64,000 nt of DNA, from NCBI GenBank assembly GCA_947476325.1, contig CANJPZ010000008.1, positions 25,224 to 89,223 of the forward strand, read 5' to 3'. Origin of the DNA: Caulobacteraceae bacterium (GTDB taxonomy: Bacteria > Pseudomonadota > Alphaproteobacteria > Caulobacterales > Caulobacteraceae). The translations under genes were made by a program, and so were the position numbers. Shown in pieces: positions 17,868-26,783 of this stretch (positions are counted from its first letter, which is position 1; each line of letters opens with the position of its first letter). The notes under the pieces are model-generated. The model was given only the letters and a program-made list of their open reading frames with translations, ran no database searches and was not told where the DNA came from.

Positions 17868-19529
17868 TCAGCCGCGCGCCTTAACAGGCGCCACGCCGTC
17901 AGCATAGGCCTCGTTCAGATAGACTTCGGCCTCCTGCGGCGACAGGGCCGGGGCGTAACCGAATCCCTGGCCGTAGTCGCAGCCCAGGTCCTGCAGGGCG
18001 CTGGCCATGGCGGCGTTCTCTACCCCTTCGGCCACCACCTCGAGGGCCAGTTCCCGGCCAAGATTGACCACAGAGCGGACAATCTTGGCCGAACCTTCGT
18101 TGCTTCCCATGGTGCGCACGAAATAGCGGTCGATCTTCAGCGTGTCGAAGGGCAGGCGGGTCAGATAGGACAGGGACGAGAACCCGGTGCCGAAATCGTC
18201 CAGCGAAAGGCCGGCGCCGGTTTTGCGCAACTGACGCAGGATAACCGAGGCCCGGTCGGGATCGCGCATGATGTCGCTCTCGGTGATCTCGAGCTTCAGG
18301 GCCAGAGGCGGCAGGTCGGTTTCCTTCAGCAGGGCCGCGACATCTTCCACCAGATTGGGCCGGTCGATCTCGCCGGTCGACAGATTGACGCTGCAGGTCA
18401 GGGCGCCGGCGCGGGCGTGGCGGGATTTCCACTCGGCCAGCTGTAAGGCTGAAGCGCGCATCATGGCCGCGCCCAGATCGGTCATCAGGCCCATTTCCTC
18501 GCACAGCGGCAGGAACTCGTTCGGCGCGATCAGGCCGCGGCGCGGGTGGCGCCAGCGGGCCAGGGCTTCGAAGCCTGAAATCTTGCCGTCCTTCAAGCGG
18601 ACGACAGGCTGGAAGTAGGGGACGATCTCGCCGCGGGCGATGGCGCCGCGCAGGTCGGATTCCAGCGCCAGCCTGGACAGGCCGTCGCTTTCGGGGCCGT
18701 CGCAATAGGTCGAGGCGCTGCCGCGACCGGCGGACTTTGCGCTTTCCAGCGCGACTTCGGCCCGGCGGAGCAGTTCGGCCGCATCGGTGGTGTCGGGGCC
18801 GCCGATGCCGCGCACCGAGCCGATGGCCAGGGTCGGGTGAATGTCAAAGCCGGCGATGCGCAGCGGCTGTTCCATCACCCGGCGCAGCTCGTCGGTCAGA
18901 TTGCGGCCCGAGGGGTCGGCGAGCAGGGCGAACTCGTCCTCACCGATCCTTCCCATGACCACACCCGGCGGAAAGCCCGCGGCCATGCGCGATCCGAGGG
19001 CGGCCAGAACCAGGTCGGCGCGTTCGTGGCCGAGGGCCTCGTTCAGGCGGCGCAGGCGATTAAGGTCGGCGACCACCAGCTCGAAACTGGCCGTCTCGAC
19101 CAGGCGCTCGCGGGCCCGGATGAGAAAGCTACGGCGGTCCAGCAGGCCGGTGAGCGGATCGCTCTCCGAGGCCGAAAACTTGGACTCAGGCGCGATGACG
19201 CCGGCGGCGCGGATGCCGCCTTCTTCCAGCCAGACGCCGCGCCAGACGCAGCACTCGCCGCCGCGCATCTGGATCCGGGCCGTGACTTCGGTTCCGGGTT
19301 CCTGGACGCGCAGGAACTCCTCGAAGACCGTGCGGTCCTGGGGCATGGCAAGGGCGTAAGCGGCGGCCGAGGCGCACTCGGGGGCCAGGGGGGCCAGGCC
19401 CAGGGTCCGGGCGGCGCCGGTAACCCTTAGGCGGTCGCGTCCCGGCTCCCAGTTCCACAACACGACATCGGCCGAGGCGAGGGCCTCGAAAACCGCTGTC
19501 GCGTCCCAGAAATGGTTGCTTTGCCGCAT
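17868..19529 (-). CDS. PAS-GEDEF-EAL cyclic-di-GMP phosphodiesterase, PdeA-like
   Basis: A 553-residue protein with an N-terminal PAS-like domain (about residues 8-115), a degenerate GGDEF domain whose signature is GEDEF (in MGRIGEDEFALL), and a C-terminal EAL domain (GFEALARW, SVNLSTGEI, DDFGTGFSSLSYL). The same order and the GEDEF variant are known for Caulobacter PdeA (CC3396), in which GTP bound to the GEDEF domain activates c-di-GMP hydrolysis by EAL. EAL catalytic motifs look intact. The protein ends in Arg-Gly, as I recall for Caulobacter PdeA, where the tail matters for CpdR-dependent ClpXP degradation. It follows a GNAT gene by 38 bases, probably in one transcript. Confidence 0.85.
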   Translation of the reverse strand: MRQSNHFWDATAVFEALASADVVLWNWEPGRDRLRVTGAARTLGLAPLAPECASAAAYALAMPQDRTVFEEFLRVQEPGTEVTARIQMRGGECCVWRGVWLEEGGIRAAGVIAPESKFSASESDPLTGLLDRRSFLIRARERLVETASFELVVADLNRLRRLNEALGHERADLVLAALGSRMAAGFPPGVVMGRIGEDEFALLADPSGRNLTDELRRVMEQPLRIAGFDIHPTLAIGSVRGIGGPDTTDAAELLRRAEVALESAKSAGRGSASTYCDGPESDGLSRLALESDLRGAIARGEIVPYFQPVVRLKDGKISGFEALARWRHPRRGLIAPNEFLPLCEEMGLMTDLGAAMMRASALQLAEWKSRHARAGALTCSVNLSTGEIDRPNLVEDVAALLKETDLPPLALKLEITESDIMRDPDRASVILRQLRKTGAGLSLDDFGTGFSSLSYLTRLPFDTLKIDRYFVRTMGSNEGSAKIVRSVVNLGRELALEVVAEGVENAAMASALQDLGCDYGQGFGYAPALSPQEAEVYLNEAYADGVAPVKARG

Positions 19530-19567
19530 GCCCCGCCCAGTCAAACGGGTCTCGCAGGCGGGCCCGG

Positions 19568-20161
19568 TCAGGAGACGTCTCTCCCGGCCTCAGGCGCCAC
19601 CAACCCGAACAGGAGATGATCTCGCCATTTGCCGTTAATTTTCAGATAAGCGCTGGCTAATCCTTCCTGCTGGAAACCGGCCCTAAGCAACAGATTCTTC
19701 GAAGGTTCATTGTCCGGAACACAGGCCGCTTCCAGCCGGTGCAGGCGCATCTTGCCAAAGGCGAAGCGGCTGGCGACGCGCACAGCGGCCAGGGTATGCC
19801 CTTGCCGGGCAAACGCCGCGCCCGACCAGTAGCCGACGGTGGCGGTCATCGCCACGCCGCGCCGCACATTGGACAGCGAAATTCCCCCGGTCATCGCCCC
19901 GTCGCTCTGGCGGAAAACCAGGAAGGCGAAGCCGACGCCCAGGTCGGTGTCGCGCTGGTAGGCGTTCATCCGGCGGCGAAAACCGGCGCGGGTCAAATCA
20001 TCGGCCGGCCAGACCGGCTCCCAGGGCTGCAGAAAGGCCCGGGACGCCGCTCGTAGCTCGGACCATTCCGGGTAGTCTGACCAGGCAAAGGGGCGCAGGC
20101 GCACGCCCTCGCCCTCGATGTCGAGGGGCGAGCGAAGCGAGAACCAGTCCGTCAGCGCCAT
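19568..20161 (-). CDS. GNAT-family N-acetyltransferase (RimJ/RimL type)
   Basis: A 197-residue acetyltransferase. The N-terminal GEGVRLRPFAWSDYPEWSEL and the central RVASRFAFGKMRLHRLEAACVPDNEPSKNLLLRAGF-like region, seen here as separate blocks FGKMRLHRLEAA and NEPSKNLLLRAGF, are typical of enzymes acetylating protein N-termini or small amines. The acetyl-CoA loop is ARQGHTLAA. The ATG at 20161 was chosen; the frame is open far upstream but that is the shadow of the pirin gene. It is divergent from pirin with a 36-base gap and precedes the PdeA-like gene. Confidence 0.88.
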   Translation of the reverse strand: MALTDWFSLRSPLDIEGEGVRLRPFAWSDYPEWSELRAASRAFLQPWEPVWPADDLTRAGFRRRMNAYQRDTDLGVGFAFLVFRQSDGAMTGGISLSNVRRGVAMTATVGYWSGAAFARQGHTLAAVRVASRFAFGKMRLHRLEAACVPDNEPSKNLLLRAGFQQEGLASAYLKINGKWRDHLLFGLVAPEAGRDVS

Positions 20162-20197
20162 GGGTGCATCGGCCAAAATTTCGGATAAGCTTGGGCA

Positions 20198-21073
20198 ATG
20201 TCGCAGATTGAACTCGTCATTCAAAGCTGCCGCAAGGACTTGGGGGGATTTGAGGTGGGGCGCGTACTGCCGCATGCCAGCCGCCGGATGGTCGGACCGT
20301 TCGTCTTTCTCGATCACATGGGTCCGGTGGATTTCGAACCGGGCTTTGCAAAGTCGGTCGATGTAAGGCCCCACCCGCACGTGGGCCTGTCGACCCTGAC
20401 CTATCTGTTCGAGGGCCAAATCACCCACCGCGACAGCCTGGGCGCCCATCAGGCGATCCGACCCGGCGAGGTCAACTGGATGACGGCCGGATCGGGCATC
20501 ACCCATTCCGAGCGCTTTGAGCACCTGCGGGCCCATGGCGGCCGGCTGCACGGCGTTCAGGCCTGGGTCGCCTTGCCGCTGGCCGATGAGGACTGTGATC
20601 CGGCCTTTGATCACTACCCGGAAAGTGATCTGCCGACCTACGAGGGCGGCGGATTGTGGGCGCGACTGGTGGCCGGCAAGGCGTTCGGCGCACAGGCACC
20701 GGTGGCGGTCAAATCGCCGCTGTTCTACGTGCACTGGCGGCTTCAGGCGGGCGCGCAAGGCCAGTTGCCGGCGGAATATCCCGAGCGGGCGGCCTTTATC
20801 GTCTCGGGCGCCGTCGAGGTGGGCGGCGAGGCCTACGGGCCCGGCCAGATGCTGGTGTTCAATCCCGGCGAGCCGGTGCTGTTCACGGCCCTGGCCGACG
20901 CCGGGGTCATGCTGCTGGGCGGCGAGAGCGTGGGGCCGCGCCTGATCGAATGGAACTTCATCGCCTCGACCAAGGAGCGCCTTGATGCGGCCAAGGACCG
21001 GTGGCGCAGGCAGGCGTTCAAGCTGCCGGTCGGCGATGATCAGAAGTTCACGCCGTTGCCCGGAATCGCCTGA
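20198..21073 (+). CDS. Pirin-family protein
   Basis: A 291-residue bicupin. The metal-site region DVRPHPHVGLSTLTYLFEG and the downstream MTAGSGITHSERFE supply the histidines and glutamate typical of pirins. Bacterial pirins include quercetin 2,3-dioxygenase activity and regulators of pyruvate metabolism; the activity here is not known. The C-terminal cupin ends with GPRLIEWNFIAS, also family-typical. Confidence 0.92.
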   Translation: MSQIELVIQSCRKDLGGFEVGRVLPHASRRMVGPFVFLDHMGPVDFEPGFAKSVDVRPHPHVGLSTLTYLFEGQITHRDSLGAHQAIRPGEVNWMTAGSGITHSERFEHLRAHGGRLHGVQAWVALPLADEDCDPAFDHYPESDLPTYEGGGLWARLVAGKAFGAQAPVAVKSPLFYVHWRLQAGAQGQLPAEYPERAAFIVSGAVEVGGEAYGPGQMLVFNPGEPVLFTALADAGVMLLGGESVGPRLIEWNFIASTKERLDAAKDRWRRQAFKLPVGDDQKFTPLPGIA

Positions 21074-21363
21074 GGCAAAAGAGTCAGCATTTTCAGCTTT
21101 TCGCACCGTTTGATGATTGCGGAGTCCTTTGTGCGCAAGGCGTGGCGGATTTTGCGCAGGTTTTTCGGGGTCGACAGCTGTCAGTTTCCGGGCCGCATTT
21201 GTCAGCTGACCGCGCGCCTTTGACAGTTCGTCCTGCGCGCGGCGGCAGGGCGCGTATTTTACGGGGCGGGGGACGACATCGCGCATCAGCGGGCCACTGC
21301 GCGGCGGGTCAAGCCGGATTCAAGTCATGCGGACAGAGTGTTTCGCAGGACCGATGGGCCGAT
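21074..21363. other. 290-base gap between convergent pirin and pyrC
   Basis: No recognised gene. It contains two perfect 10-bp palindromes with a CAGCTG core, GACAGCTGTC at 21173-21182 and GTCAGCTGAC at 21201-21210, centre spacing 28 bases, plus a half-site TGACAG at 21221. A 36-codon plus-strand frame (21113-21223, starting MIAESFVRKAW, cationic) spans both palindromes but lacks a ribosome site. No T-run terminator is visible for either flanking gene. Confidence 0.4.
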
Positions 21364-22425
21364 TCAGACCGGACCCGCGAAGCGCCAGGCCAGGGGCTGG
21401 CCGGCGTGGAAGGGGACGAGGTCCTCGGTCCCGGCGATGACCCGTTCGGGCGGGGTGAAGCTGGTCCGTTCGAGGACGATGCGACCCTCGTTCAGGGGCA
21501 GGCCGTAGAAGGCCGGGCCGAATTCCGAGGCGAAGGCTTCGAGGCGGGGAAGGGCGCCGTCCTCCTCAAAGGTGGCGGCATAGCTTTCCATCGCATAGGG
21601 GGCGCAGAAGATGCCCGCGCAGCCGCAGGCGGTTTCCTTGCGGCCAACGGCGTGGGGTGCCGAATCGGTGCCCAGAAAGAACTTTGGACTGCCCGAGGTC
21701 GCCGCGCGGCGCAGGGCCAGGCGGTGTTTCTCGCGCTTGGCCACCGGCAGGCAGTAGAAGTGCGGGCGGATGCCGCCCTCGAACATGGCGTTGCGGTTGA
21801 TGCGCAGATGGTGGGGCGTGATGGTGGCGGCGATATTGGGCCCGCCGGCCTCGACAAAGGCGGCGGCCTCCGCAGTGGTGATGTGCTCGAATACCGACTT
21901 CAGGCCCGGGAAATCGGCGGCGATGCGCGAATAGACGCGCTCGATGAACACCGCCTCGCGGTCGAAGATGTCGACGGCCGGATCGGTGACCTCGCCGTGC
22001 AGCAACAGCGGCATGCCGATCTTTTCCATGCGCGCCAGCACGGCGGAAATCCTGCCGATGTCGGTGACCCCGTGCTCGGAATTGGTGGTGGCGTTGGCGG
22101 GGTAGAGCTTGCAGGCGGTGAACATCCCGGCCTCGAAGCCGCGGGCGATTTCATCGGCGTCGGACGCATCGGTCAGATAGCAGGTAATCAGCGGCTCGAA
22201 CGAAAGGCCGGGCTCCAGCGCCGCCATTATCCGCGCACGATAGGCGGCTCCTTGCGCCATCGTCGTCACCGGCGGCGTCAGGTTGGGCATGACGATGGCC
22301 CGGGCGAACTGGCGTGCAGTGTGGTTCACGACGCCCTTCAGCATGTCGCCGTCGCGCAGGTGTACATGCCAGTCATCCGGGCGGCGGATGACCAAGCGCT
22401 GGGGCGGGTTCGGCGTATCAGGCAT
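21364..22425 (-). CDS. pyrC: Dihydroorotase (class II)
   Basis: Cyclises carbamoyl-aspartate in pyrimidine synthesis. 353 residues, E. coli PyrC type. The first metal-binding motif is [10 protein letters not shown], the lysine that becomes carbamylated is in [15 protein letters not shown], later metal histidines are in LLLHGE and FEHITT, and the catalytic aspartate is in LGTDSAPHA. The start overlaps the GT9 gene's end by 8 bases, so it is downstream of and coupled to that gene. Confidence 0.96.
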   Translation of the reverse strand: MPDTPNPPQRLVIRRPDDWHVHLRDGDMLKGVVNHTARQFARAIVMPNLTPPVTTMAQGAAYRARIMAALEPGLSFEPLITCYLTDASDADEIARGFEAGMFTACKLYPANATTNSEHGVTDIGRISAVLARMEKIGMPLLLHGEVTDPAVDIFDREAVFIERVYSRIAADFPGLKSVFEHITTAEAAAFVEAGGPNIAATITPHHLRINRNAMFEGGIRPHFYCLPVAKREKHRLALRRAATSGSPKFFLGTDSAPHAVGRKETACGCAGIFCAPYAMESYAATFEEDGALPRLEAFASEFGPAFYGLPLNEGRIVLERTSFTPPERVIAGTEDLVPFHAGQPLAWRFAGPV

Positions 22426-23398
22426 TGGGGTCTTTCGTCTTGAGCAACAGCCCCCGGGCGGCGGTCAGCACCGTCTCGACGGTCAGGTCGGTCAGGTGGC
22501 TCATCTGGAAACTGAATTCCGGGTCCAGCGCCCGCAGGGTTTCAAAGTCGCGCGGGCCGCGCACCACCCTGACATGGGGGCCGAAGGGCGCGCAAATATG
22601 GTCGTCGCTGGGACCGAACAGGGCCAAGGTCGGACAGCCCGCCGCCGCCGCAGCCTGCGTCCAGATATTGTCGCCGCCGATGTAGAGCCGGCAGCGTTTC
22701 AGCCAGGCGTAGTCGGTCATCAGCTCCTGGGCGTAGGGGCGCGAGATGATGCGCTTGCGGGGCAGGGGGAAGATGGAATCGTTGATGGCGTCGCGGTCCA
22801 TTTCGCCGCCAAAGGCAACGATCCGCCCGTTCACCAGCGGCGCGCCGGGGACCATCATCAGCTGCGAGGCAACCTGGCCATAGCGCTCGGCCGGCCATAC
22901 CCGGCCGACCCATTCGGCGCCCGGGCCCATGGCCAGGATCTGGCCCTCGCCGGCCAAGGCCTCATCGGCGGCGGCGTCCAGTTCGGGGTTGGTGTAAAGG
23001 AACGGGGCCGGGGGATCGTCCTCAAAGCCCAGGATGCGGGCCACGGCCAGGGTGCGGTTGTCCAGCACCTCGCTGACCTTGAGTTCCGCGCGGCGCTTGC
23101 GTTTGAGCCAGCCGGAAATCCCTGCGCCGCCTAGGTCAAGGATCAGGCCCCAGGTGCGTTTGGACAGCTTGCCGGTCAGTGACAGCCGCGCACCCACGCC
23201 ATCGTATTTGGGCACGGTGATCAGGTCGGCCAGTTCGGGTGTGTCCGCGAATAGGTGCGCCGATTCAGGTCCGCCCACGATGGTGAAGCGGGCGTTGGGG
23301 ATCTCATGAAGCAATCTGGGGATCAGCCCGGAAACCGCGATGGCCTCGCCGGGATCAAGGGGCGCGATCACGAGAATCAGGAAGGGCCTGGCGATCAT
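22418..23398 (-). CDS. GT9-family (heptosyltransferase-like) glycosyltransferase
   Basis: A 326-residue GT-B enzyme of the ADP-heptose:LPS heptosyltransferase group. The N-terminal [20 protein letters not shown] replaces the usual start of the family, and the C-terminal domain carries [17 protein letters not shown] and [23 protein letters not shown] donor-binding segments (shown here as [20 protein letters not shown]). It probably adds a sugar to lipopolysaccharide or another surface glycan. The ATG at 23398 (MIARPFLIL) is preferred over one 11 codons upstream. The gap to divergent ygfZ is 53 bases. Confidence 0.85.
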   Translation of the reverse strand: MIARPFLILVIAPLDPGEAIAVSGLIPRLLHEIPNARFTIVGGPESAHLFADTPELADLITVPKYDGVGARLSLTGKLSKRTWGLILDLGGAGISGWLKRKRRAELKVSEVLDNRTLAVARILGFEDDPPAPFLYTNPELDAAADEALAGEGQILAMGPGAEWVGRVWPAERYGQVASQLMMVPGAPLVNGRIVAFGGEMDRDAINDSIFPLPRKRIISRPYAQELMTDYAWLKRCRLYIGGDNIWTQAAAAAGCPTLALFGPSDDHICAPFGPHVRVVRGPRDFETLRALDPEFSFQMSHLTDLTVETVLTAARGLLLKTKDPNA

Positions 23399-23451
23399 TG
23401 AAAGCACTATAGCATGGCGTGCGGCGACCAAGCGCCCTACATCGAAGGCTC

Positions 23452-24309
23452 ATGTCCGATCCCCTGCTGATCACACCGCTGACCGACCGCGCCCTGGTGT
23501 CTGTGCGCGGCGAGGGCTGGCGCGCCTTCCTGCAGAACCTGCTGACCAACGATGTCGAGCCGCTGGCGGATGGGCAGGCGCGCTTTACCGCCCTGCTGAC
23601 GCCCCAGGGGCGCCTGCTCTACGACCTGTTCGTCATCGCCGACGGCGACGGCGCCCTGCTGGACGTGGCGGCCGAATGGCGAGAGGCGCTGATCGAGCGG
23701 CTGATGATCTACCGGCTGCGGGCCAGGGTCGCGATCGCGGCGGACGCGCGGGCGGTGGGCGTTTGTTTCTCCGCCCAACCCGGCGAAGGCGGGGATGCAT
23801 CAGACCTGTCACCCTCTACGGCTGGACCCCCGCCTGCGCGGGGGCGAACGGGGCTATGGGTTGCCGATCCGCGCCTGCCCGCCCTGGGCTGGCGGGTCTA
23901 TGGCGCGGAGGGCGAGGGTGATCCTGCGGCTTATGAGGCCCACCGCCTGGCCCTGGGCGTTCCGGGCGCCGCCGACTGGGGCACGGACCGCACCTATCCC
24001 ATCGAGGCCGACTTCGACCTGCTGAACGGCATCGATTTTTCCAAGGGCTGCTTCGTCGGCCAGGAAACCACCAGCCGCATGAAGCGGCGCGGAACCATCA
24101 AGACCCGGATGCTGCCGATTGTGTTCGAGGGGACTGCGCCAGCCTTCGGGACCGAGGTGCTGGCGGGGAGCCTTCGGGCAGGCGAGGTGCTGTCGGGCGC
24201 AGACGGCCGGGCCATGGCGCTCTTGCGGCTGGACCGGATCGAGGGGGCGGGCCTGACGGCGGATGGGCGGCCGGTGCAGGTTCGGCGGCAGGGGTGGATG
24301 ACGGGCTAG
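23452..24309 (+). CDS. ygfZ: YgfZ/GcvT folate-binding protein with in-frame repeat insertion
   Basis: A folate-binding protein that aids repair or assembly of certain iron-sulphur enzymes. The family motif KGCFVGQE is present (in [15 protein letters not shown]), with its essential cysteine. The N-terminal block [12 protein letters not shown] and [13 protein letters not shown] are typical of alphaproteobacterial members. Between residues about 108 and 137 the protein holds a Gly/Pro/Ser-rich segment ([13 protein letters not shown] to PPPARGRTG) that is encoded by a palindromic repeat pair and replaces a short loop before the conserved [10 protein letters not shown]. The frame is kept, so the protein is probably functional. 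The stop shares CTAG with a convergent lipoprotein gene. Confidence 0.9.
   Translation: MSDPLLITPLTDRALVSVRGEGWRAFLQNLLTNDVEPLADGQARFTALLTPQGRLLYDLFVIADGDGALLDVAAEWREALIERLMIYRLRARVAIAADARAVGVCFSAQPGEGGDASDLSPSTAGPPPARGRTGLWVADPRLPALGWRVYGAEGEGDPAAYEAHRLALGVPGAADWGTDRTYPIEADFDLLNGIDFSKGCFVGQETTSRMKRRGTIKTRMLPIVFEGTAPAFGTEVLAGSLRAGEVLSGADGRAMALLRLDRIEGAGLTADGRPVQVRRQGWMTG
23779..23844. repeat. REP-like inverted repeat pair inside ygfZ
   Basis: Two short palindromes of the type often seen in intergenic repeats: CCCGGCGAAGGCGGGG (23779-23794, one mismatch) and CCCCCGC-CTGC-GCGGGGG (23827-23844, perfect 7-bp stem), separated by 32 bases. They point in opposite orientations, GGCGGGGATG versus GGACCCCCGCC, like the two halves of a BIME. 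The insertion keeps the ygfZ reading frame. Confidence 0.7.
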
Positions 24310-24653
24310 TCCTTCTGCGGACAGGACTCGATGAATTTTTCGACATCTTCGCGCGGCAATTTCGCAAACGCCTCTGCCTTGCTGTGGACGTAACCCGCGA
24401 CGAAACGGGCGGCTTCGAGTTCCTCGCCCTTGCCGCCATTTTCATAACGGACTCGCGCCGCATCTTCGTAGACCGCGGCGACGTCGGAGATTTACGCGGA
24501 CATCGACGCCGAGCGGCCCGGGTCGACTACAGCGGCATTGGCCAGATAGGCACCCGCGCAGTCGGCAAACGTCGTCCACTGCCCCTTGAGCGGCTGGACA
24601 GTGGCACAGCCGGCGAGGCACCCGCCAAGCGCCACGATGATGACGATCCTCAT
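24306..24653 (-). pseudogene. Small lipoprotein gene interrupted by an in-frame TAA
   Basis: The minus-strand frame begins [16 protein letters not shown], a signal peptide with lipobox LAGC (Cys16), and runs 53 codons to a TAA at 24492-24494. The same frame then continues for 61 sense codons ([20 protein letters not shown], through [20 protein letters not shown] to CPQKD) to a TAG at 24306-24308. No frameshift is needed: one changed base, for example TAA for CAA or TAC, would restore a 115-codon gene. The downstream part is hydrophilic with two-helix character and the final stop shares CTAG with convergent ygfZ, as in four other convergent pairs here. Either a recent nonsense mutation or a base-call error; the lipoprotein family is not recognised. 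Confidence 0.7.
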
Positions 24654-24728
24654 GGCCTGACTATACACCCCGCCCTCGCGCCTTTCCACTCATGCGCCCC
24701 GCCGCAAACCGGCCTATATCCTCATCCC

Positions 24729-26588
24729 ATGTCCTCCGGCGCCGAGATCATTCGCGATTACGTCAAGCGGCTGCCCGATGCGCCGGGGGTTTACCGGATG
24801 ATCGGCGAGGACGCCGAGGTGCTGTACGTCGGCAAGGCCAAGTCGCTGAAAAAGCGGGTGGTGCAGTATGCGCAAGGGCGATTCCACACCCAGCGCATCG
24901 CCGGCATGGTGCATCTGACGCGGGCCATGGAGTTCGTGACGACGAAGACCGAGACCGAGGCCCTGCTGCTGGAGATCAATCTGATCAAGCAGCTGAAACC
25001 CCGGTTCAACGTCCTGCTGCGCGATGACAAGTCGTTTCCTGAAATCCTCATCCGCCGCGATCACCGCGCCCCGCAGATCCGCAAGCATCGCGGCGCCCAT
25101 ACCATTCCCGGCGACTATTTTGGGCCCTTCGCCTCGGCCTGGGCGGTGAACCGGACGGTCAATTCGCTGCAGAAGGCGTTTTTGCTGCGCTCGTGTTCGG
25201 ACAGCGTGTTCGAGACGCGGAACCGGCCGTGCATGCTGCACCAGATCAAGCGCTGTTCCGCGCCGTGCGTCGATCTGGTGACGCCGGACGATTATCTGGC
25301 CCTGGTCGGACAGGCCCACGACTTTCTGTCCGGCAAGAGCCGGGCGGTGCAGAAAAAGCTGGCCGACGAGATGATGGCCCTGGCGGAAGCCGAAGAGTTC
25401 GAGCGGGCGGCGCGGCTGCGCGACCGCATCCGGGCAATGTCGGCGGTCACCCAGGAACAGTCGATCAATCCGCAGGGGGTGGAAGAGGCCGACGTCTTTG
25501 CCCTGCACGCCGAGGGCGGACAGGCCTGTGTCCAGGTGTTCTTCTTCCGGGCCGGCCAGAACTGGGGCAACCGGGCCTATTTCCCGCGCATCGCCGGTGC
25601 GCTGGACGCCGAGGAGGGCGAGGAGAATGCGGGCCTGATGTCGGCTTTCCTGGGCCAGTTCTACGAGAGCCAGCCGATCCCGCGCCTGATTCTGGTCTCC
25701 CACACCCTGGCCGAACGTGAGCTGTTCGCCGAGGCCTTGTCGCTGAAGTCGGGCCGCAAGGTCGAGATCGCCACGCCGGTGCGCGGCGAAAAGCGCGACC
25801 TGGTGGATCATGCCCTGACCAACGCCCGCGAGGCGCTGGGCCGCAAGATGGCCGAGGGCTCGGCGCAAGGGAAATTGCTGGACGGGGTCTGCGAGGCTTT
25901 CGGGCTGGAGGCCCGGCCCGAGCGGATCGAGGTCTATGACAACTCGCACATCATGGGGACCAATGCGGTCGGCGGCATGATCGTGGCCGGGCCGGAGGGC
26001 TTTGAAAAAGGCCAGTACCGCAAGTTCAACATCAAGAGCACCGAGCTGGTCCCCGGCGACGACTACGGCATGATGCGCGAGGTCCTGCAGCGGCGGTTCT
26101 CGCGTATGGTCAAGGACGAGGAGGCGGGCGAGGCCACACCCCGGCCGGACCTGGTTTTGATCGACGGCGGCAAGGGCCAGCTGGACGCAGTGCTGGCGGT
26201 GATGGCTGATCTGGGGGTCGACGACATCGCCGTGGTCGGCGTCGCCAAGGGCCCGGACCGGGACGCCGGGCTGGAGCGGTTCTTCATGGAGGGGCGCGAT
26301 CCCTTCATGCTCGAGCCGCGCTCGCCGGTTCTGTATTACCTGCAGCGCCTGCGCGACGAGGCCCACCGTTTTGCGATCGGCGCCCACCGCACGCGGCGGA
26401 CCATCGACATGAAGAAGAACCCGCTGGACGAGATCGAGGGCGTCGGGCCGGGGCGCAAAAAGGCGCTGCTGAGCGCCTTCGGCTCGGCGCGCGGGGTGGC
26501 GAAAGCCGCGCCGGACGACCTGGCCAAGGTCGAGGGCATCAGCGAGGCGCTGGCCGAGCGGATCTTTGCCTATTTCCGCAAGGCGTAG
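24729..26588 (+). CDS. uvrC: Excinuclease ABC subunit C
   Basis: The dual-incision nuclease subunit of nucleotide excision repair. 619 residues. The GIY-YIG domain is at the N-terminus ([19 protein letters not shown]), a UVR motif lies near residue 200-240 ([19 protein letters not shown]), the RNase-H-like endonuclease domain follows ([29 protein letters not shown]), and a C-terminal double helix-hairpin-helix ends it ([20 protein letters not shown]). I chose the ATG at 24729 ([12 protein letters not shown]); the frame is open 145 codons upstream but that is the shadow of the lipoprotein gene. Confidence 0.97.
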   Translation: MSSGAEIIRDYVKRLPDAPGVYRMIGEDAEVLYVGKAKSLKKRVVQYAQGRFHTQRIAGMVHLTRAMEFVTTKTETEALLLEINLIKQLKPRFNVLLRDDKSFPEILIRRDHRAPQIRKHRGAHTIPGDYFGPFASAWAVNRTVNSLQKAFLLRSCSDSVFETRNRPCMLHQIKRCSAPCVDLVTPDDYLALVGQAHDFLSGKSRAVQKKLADEMMALAEAEEFERAARLRDRIRAMSAVTQEQSINPQGVEEADVFALHAEGGQACVQVFFFRAGQNWGNRAYFPRIAGALDAEEGEENAGLMSAFLGQFYESQPIPRLILVSHTLAERELFAEALSLKSGRKVEIATPVRGEKRDLVDHALTNAREALGRKMAEGSAQGKLLDGVCEAFGLEARPERIEVYDNSHIMGTNAVGGMIVAGPEGFEKGQYRKFNIKSTELVPGDDYGMMREVLQRRFSRMVKDEEAGEATPRPDLVLIDGGKGQLDAVLAVMADLGVDDIAVVGVAKGPDRDAGLERFFMEGRDPFMLEPRSPVLYYLQRLRDEAHRFAIGAHRTRRTIDMKKNPLDEIEGVGPGRKKALLSAFGSARGVAKAAPDDLAKVEGISEALAERIFAYFRKA

Positions 26589-26592
26589 GGAA

Positions 26593-26730
26593 ACACCTCC
26601 CCCGCGCAGCGGGGGAGGACCGCCGTGAGGCGAGGCGGGGGCGAGCCGCATCCACGACCGTTGCGGCCGCTCGCCCCCTCCACCGCTGCGCGGTTTCCTC
26701 CCCGTAAAACGGGGGAGGTGGGGGAGGTGT
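26593..26730. repeat. 138-bp palindromic element with terminal inverted repeats
   Basis: Lies five bases after uvrC. Ends are an 11-bp inverted pair: ACACCTCCCCC at 26593-26603 and GGGGGAGGTGT at 26720-26730. Inside are three more palindromes: CCTCCCCCGC-GCA-GCGGGGGAGG (26596-26618), GGGGGCGAGC (26637-26646) pairing with GCTCGCCCCC (26669-26678), and CCTCCCCGT-AAA-ACGGGGGAGG (26697-26718). No coding capacity. It looks like the dispersed intergenic palindromes of Caulobacteraceae genomes and may also act as the uvrC transcription end. Confidence 0.75.
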
Positions 26731-26783
26731 GCACGCCCGCGAATGTGCGTAGAGTGCCAAAAAATTCTGGAGGAGGCTCTCTC

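Noticed and set aside
21142..22443. Plus-strand open frame opposite pyrC
   Set aside because: pyrC on the minus strand has all catalytic motifs; the opposite frame is Gly/Arg-rich and non-family.
24492..24494. Frameshift as the cause of the broken lipoprotein gene
   Set aside because: The coding frame before and after TAA is identical, so a base substitution, not an indel, explains it.
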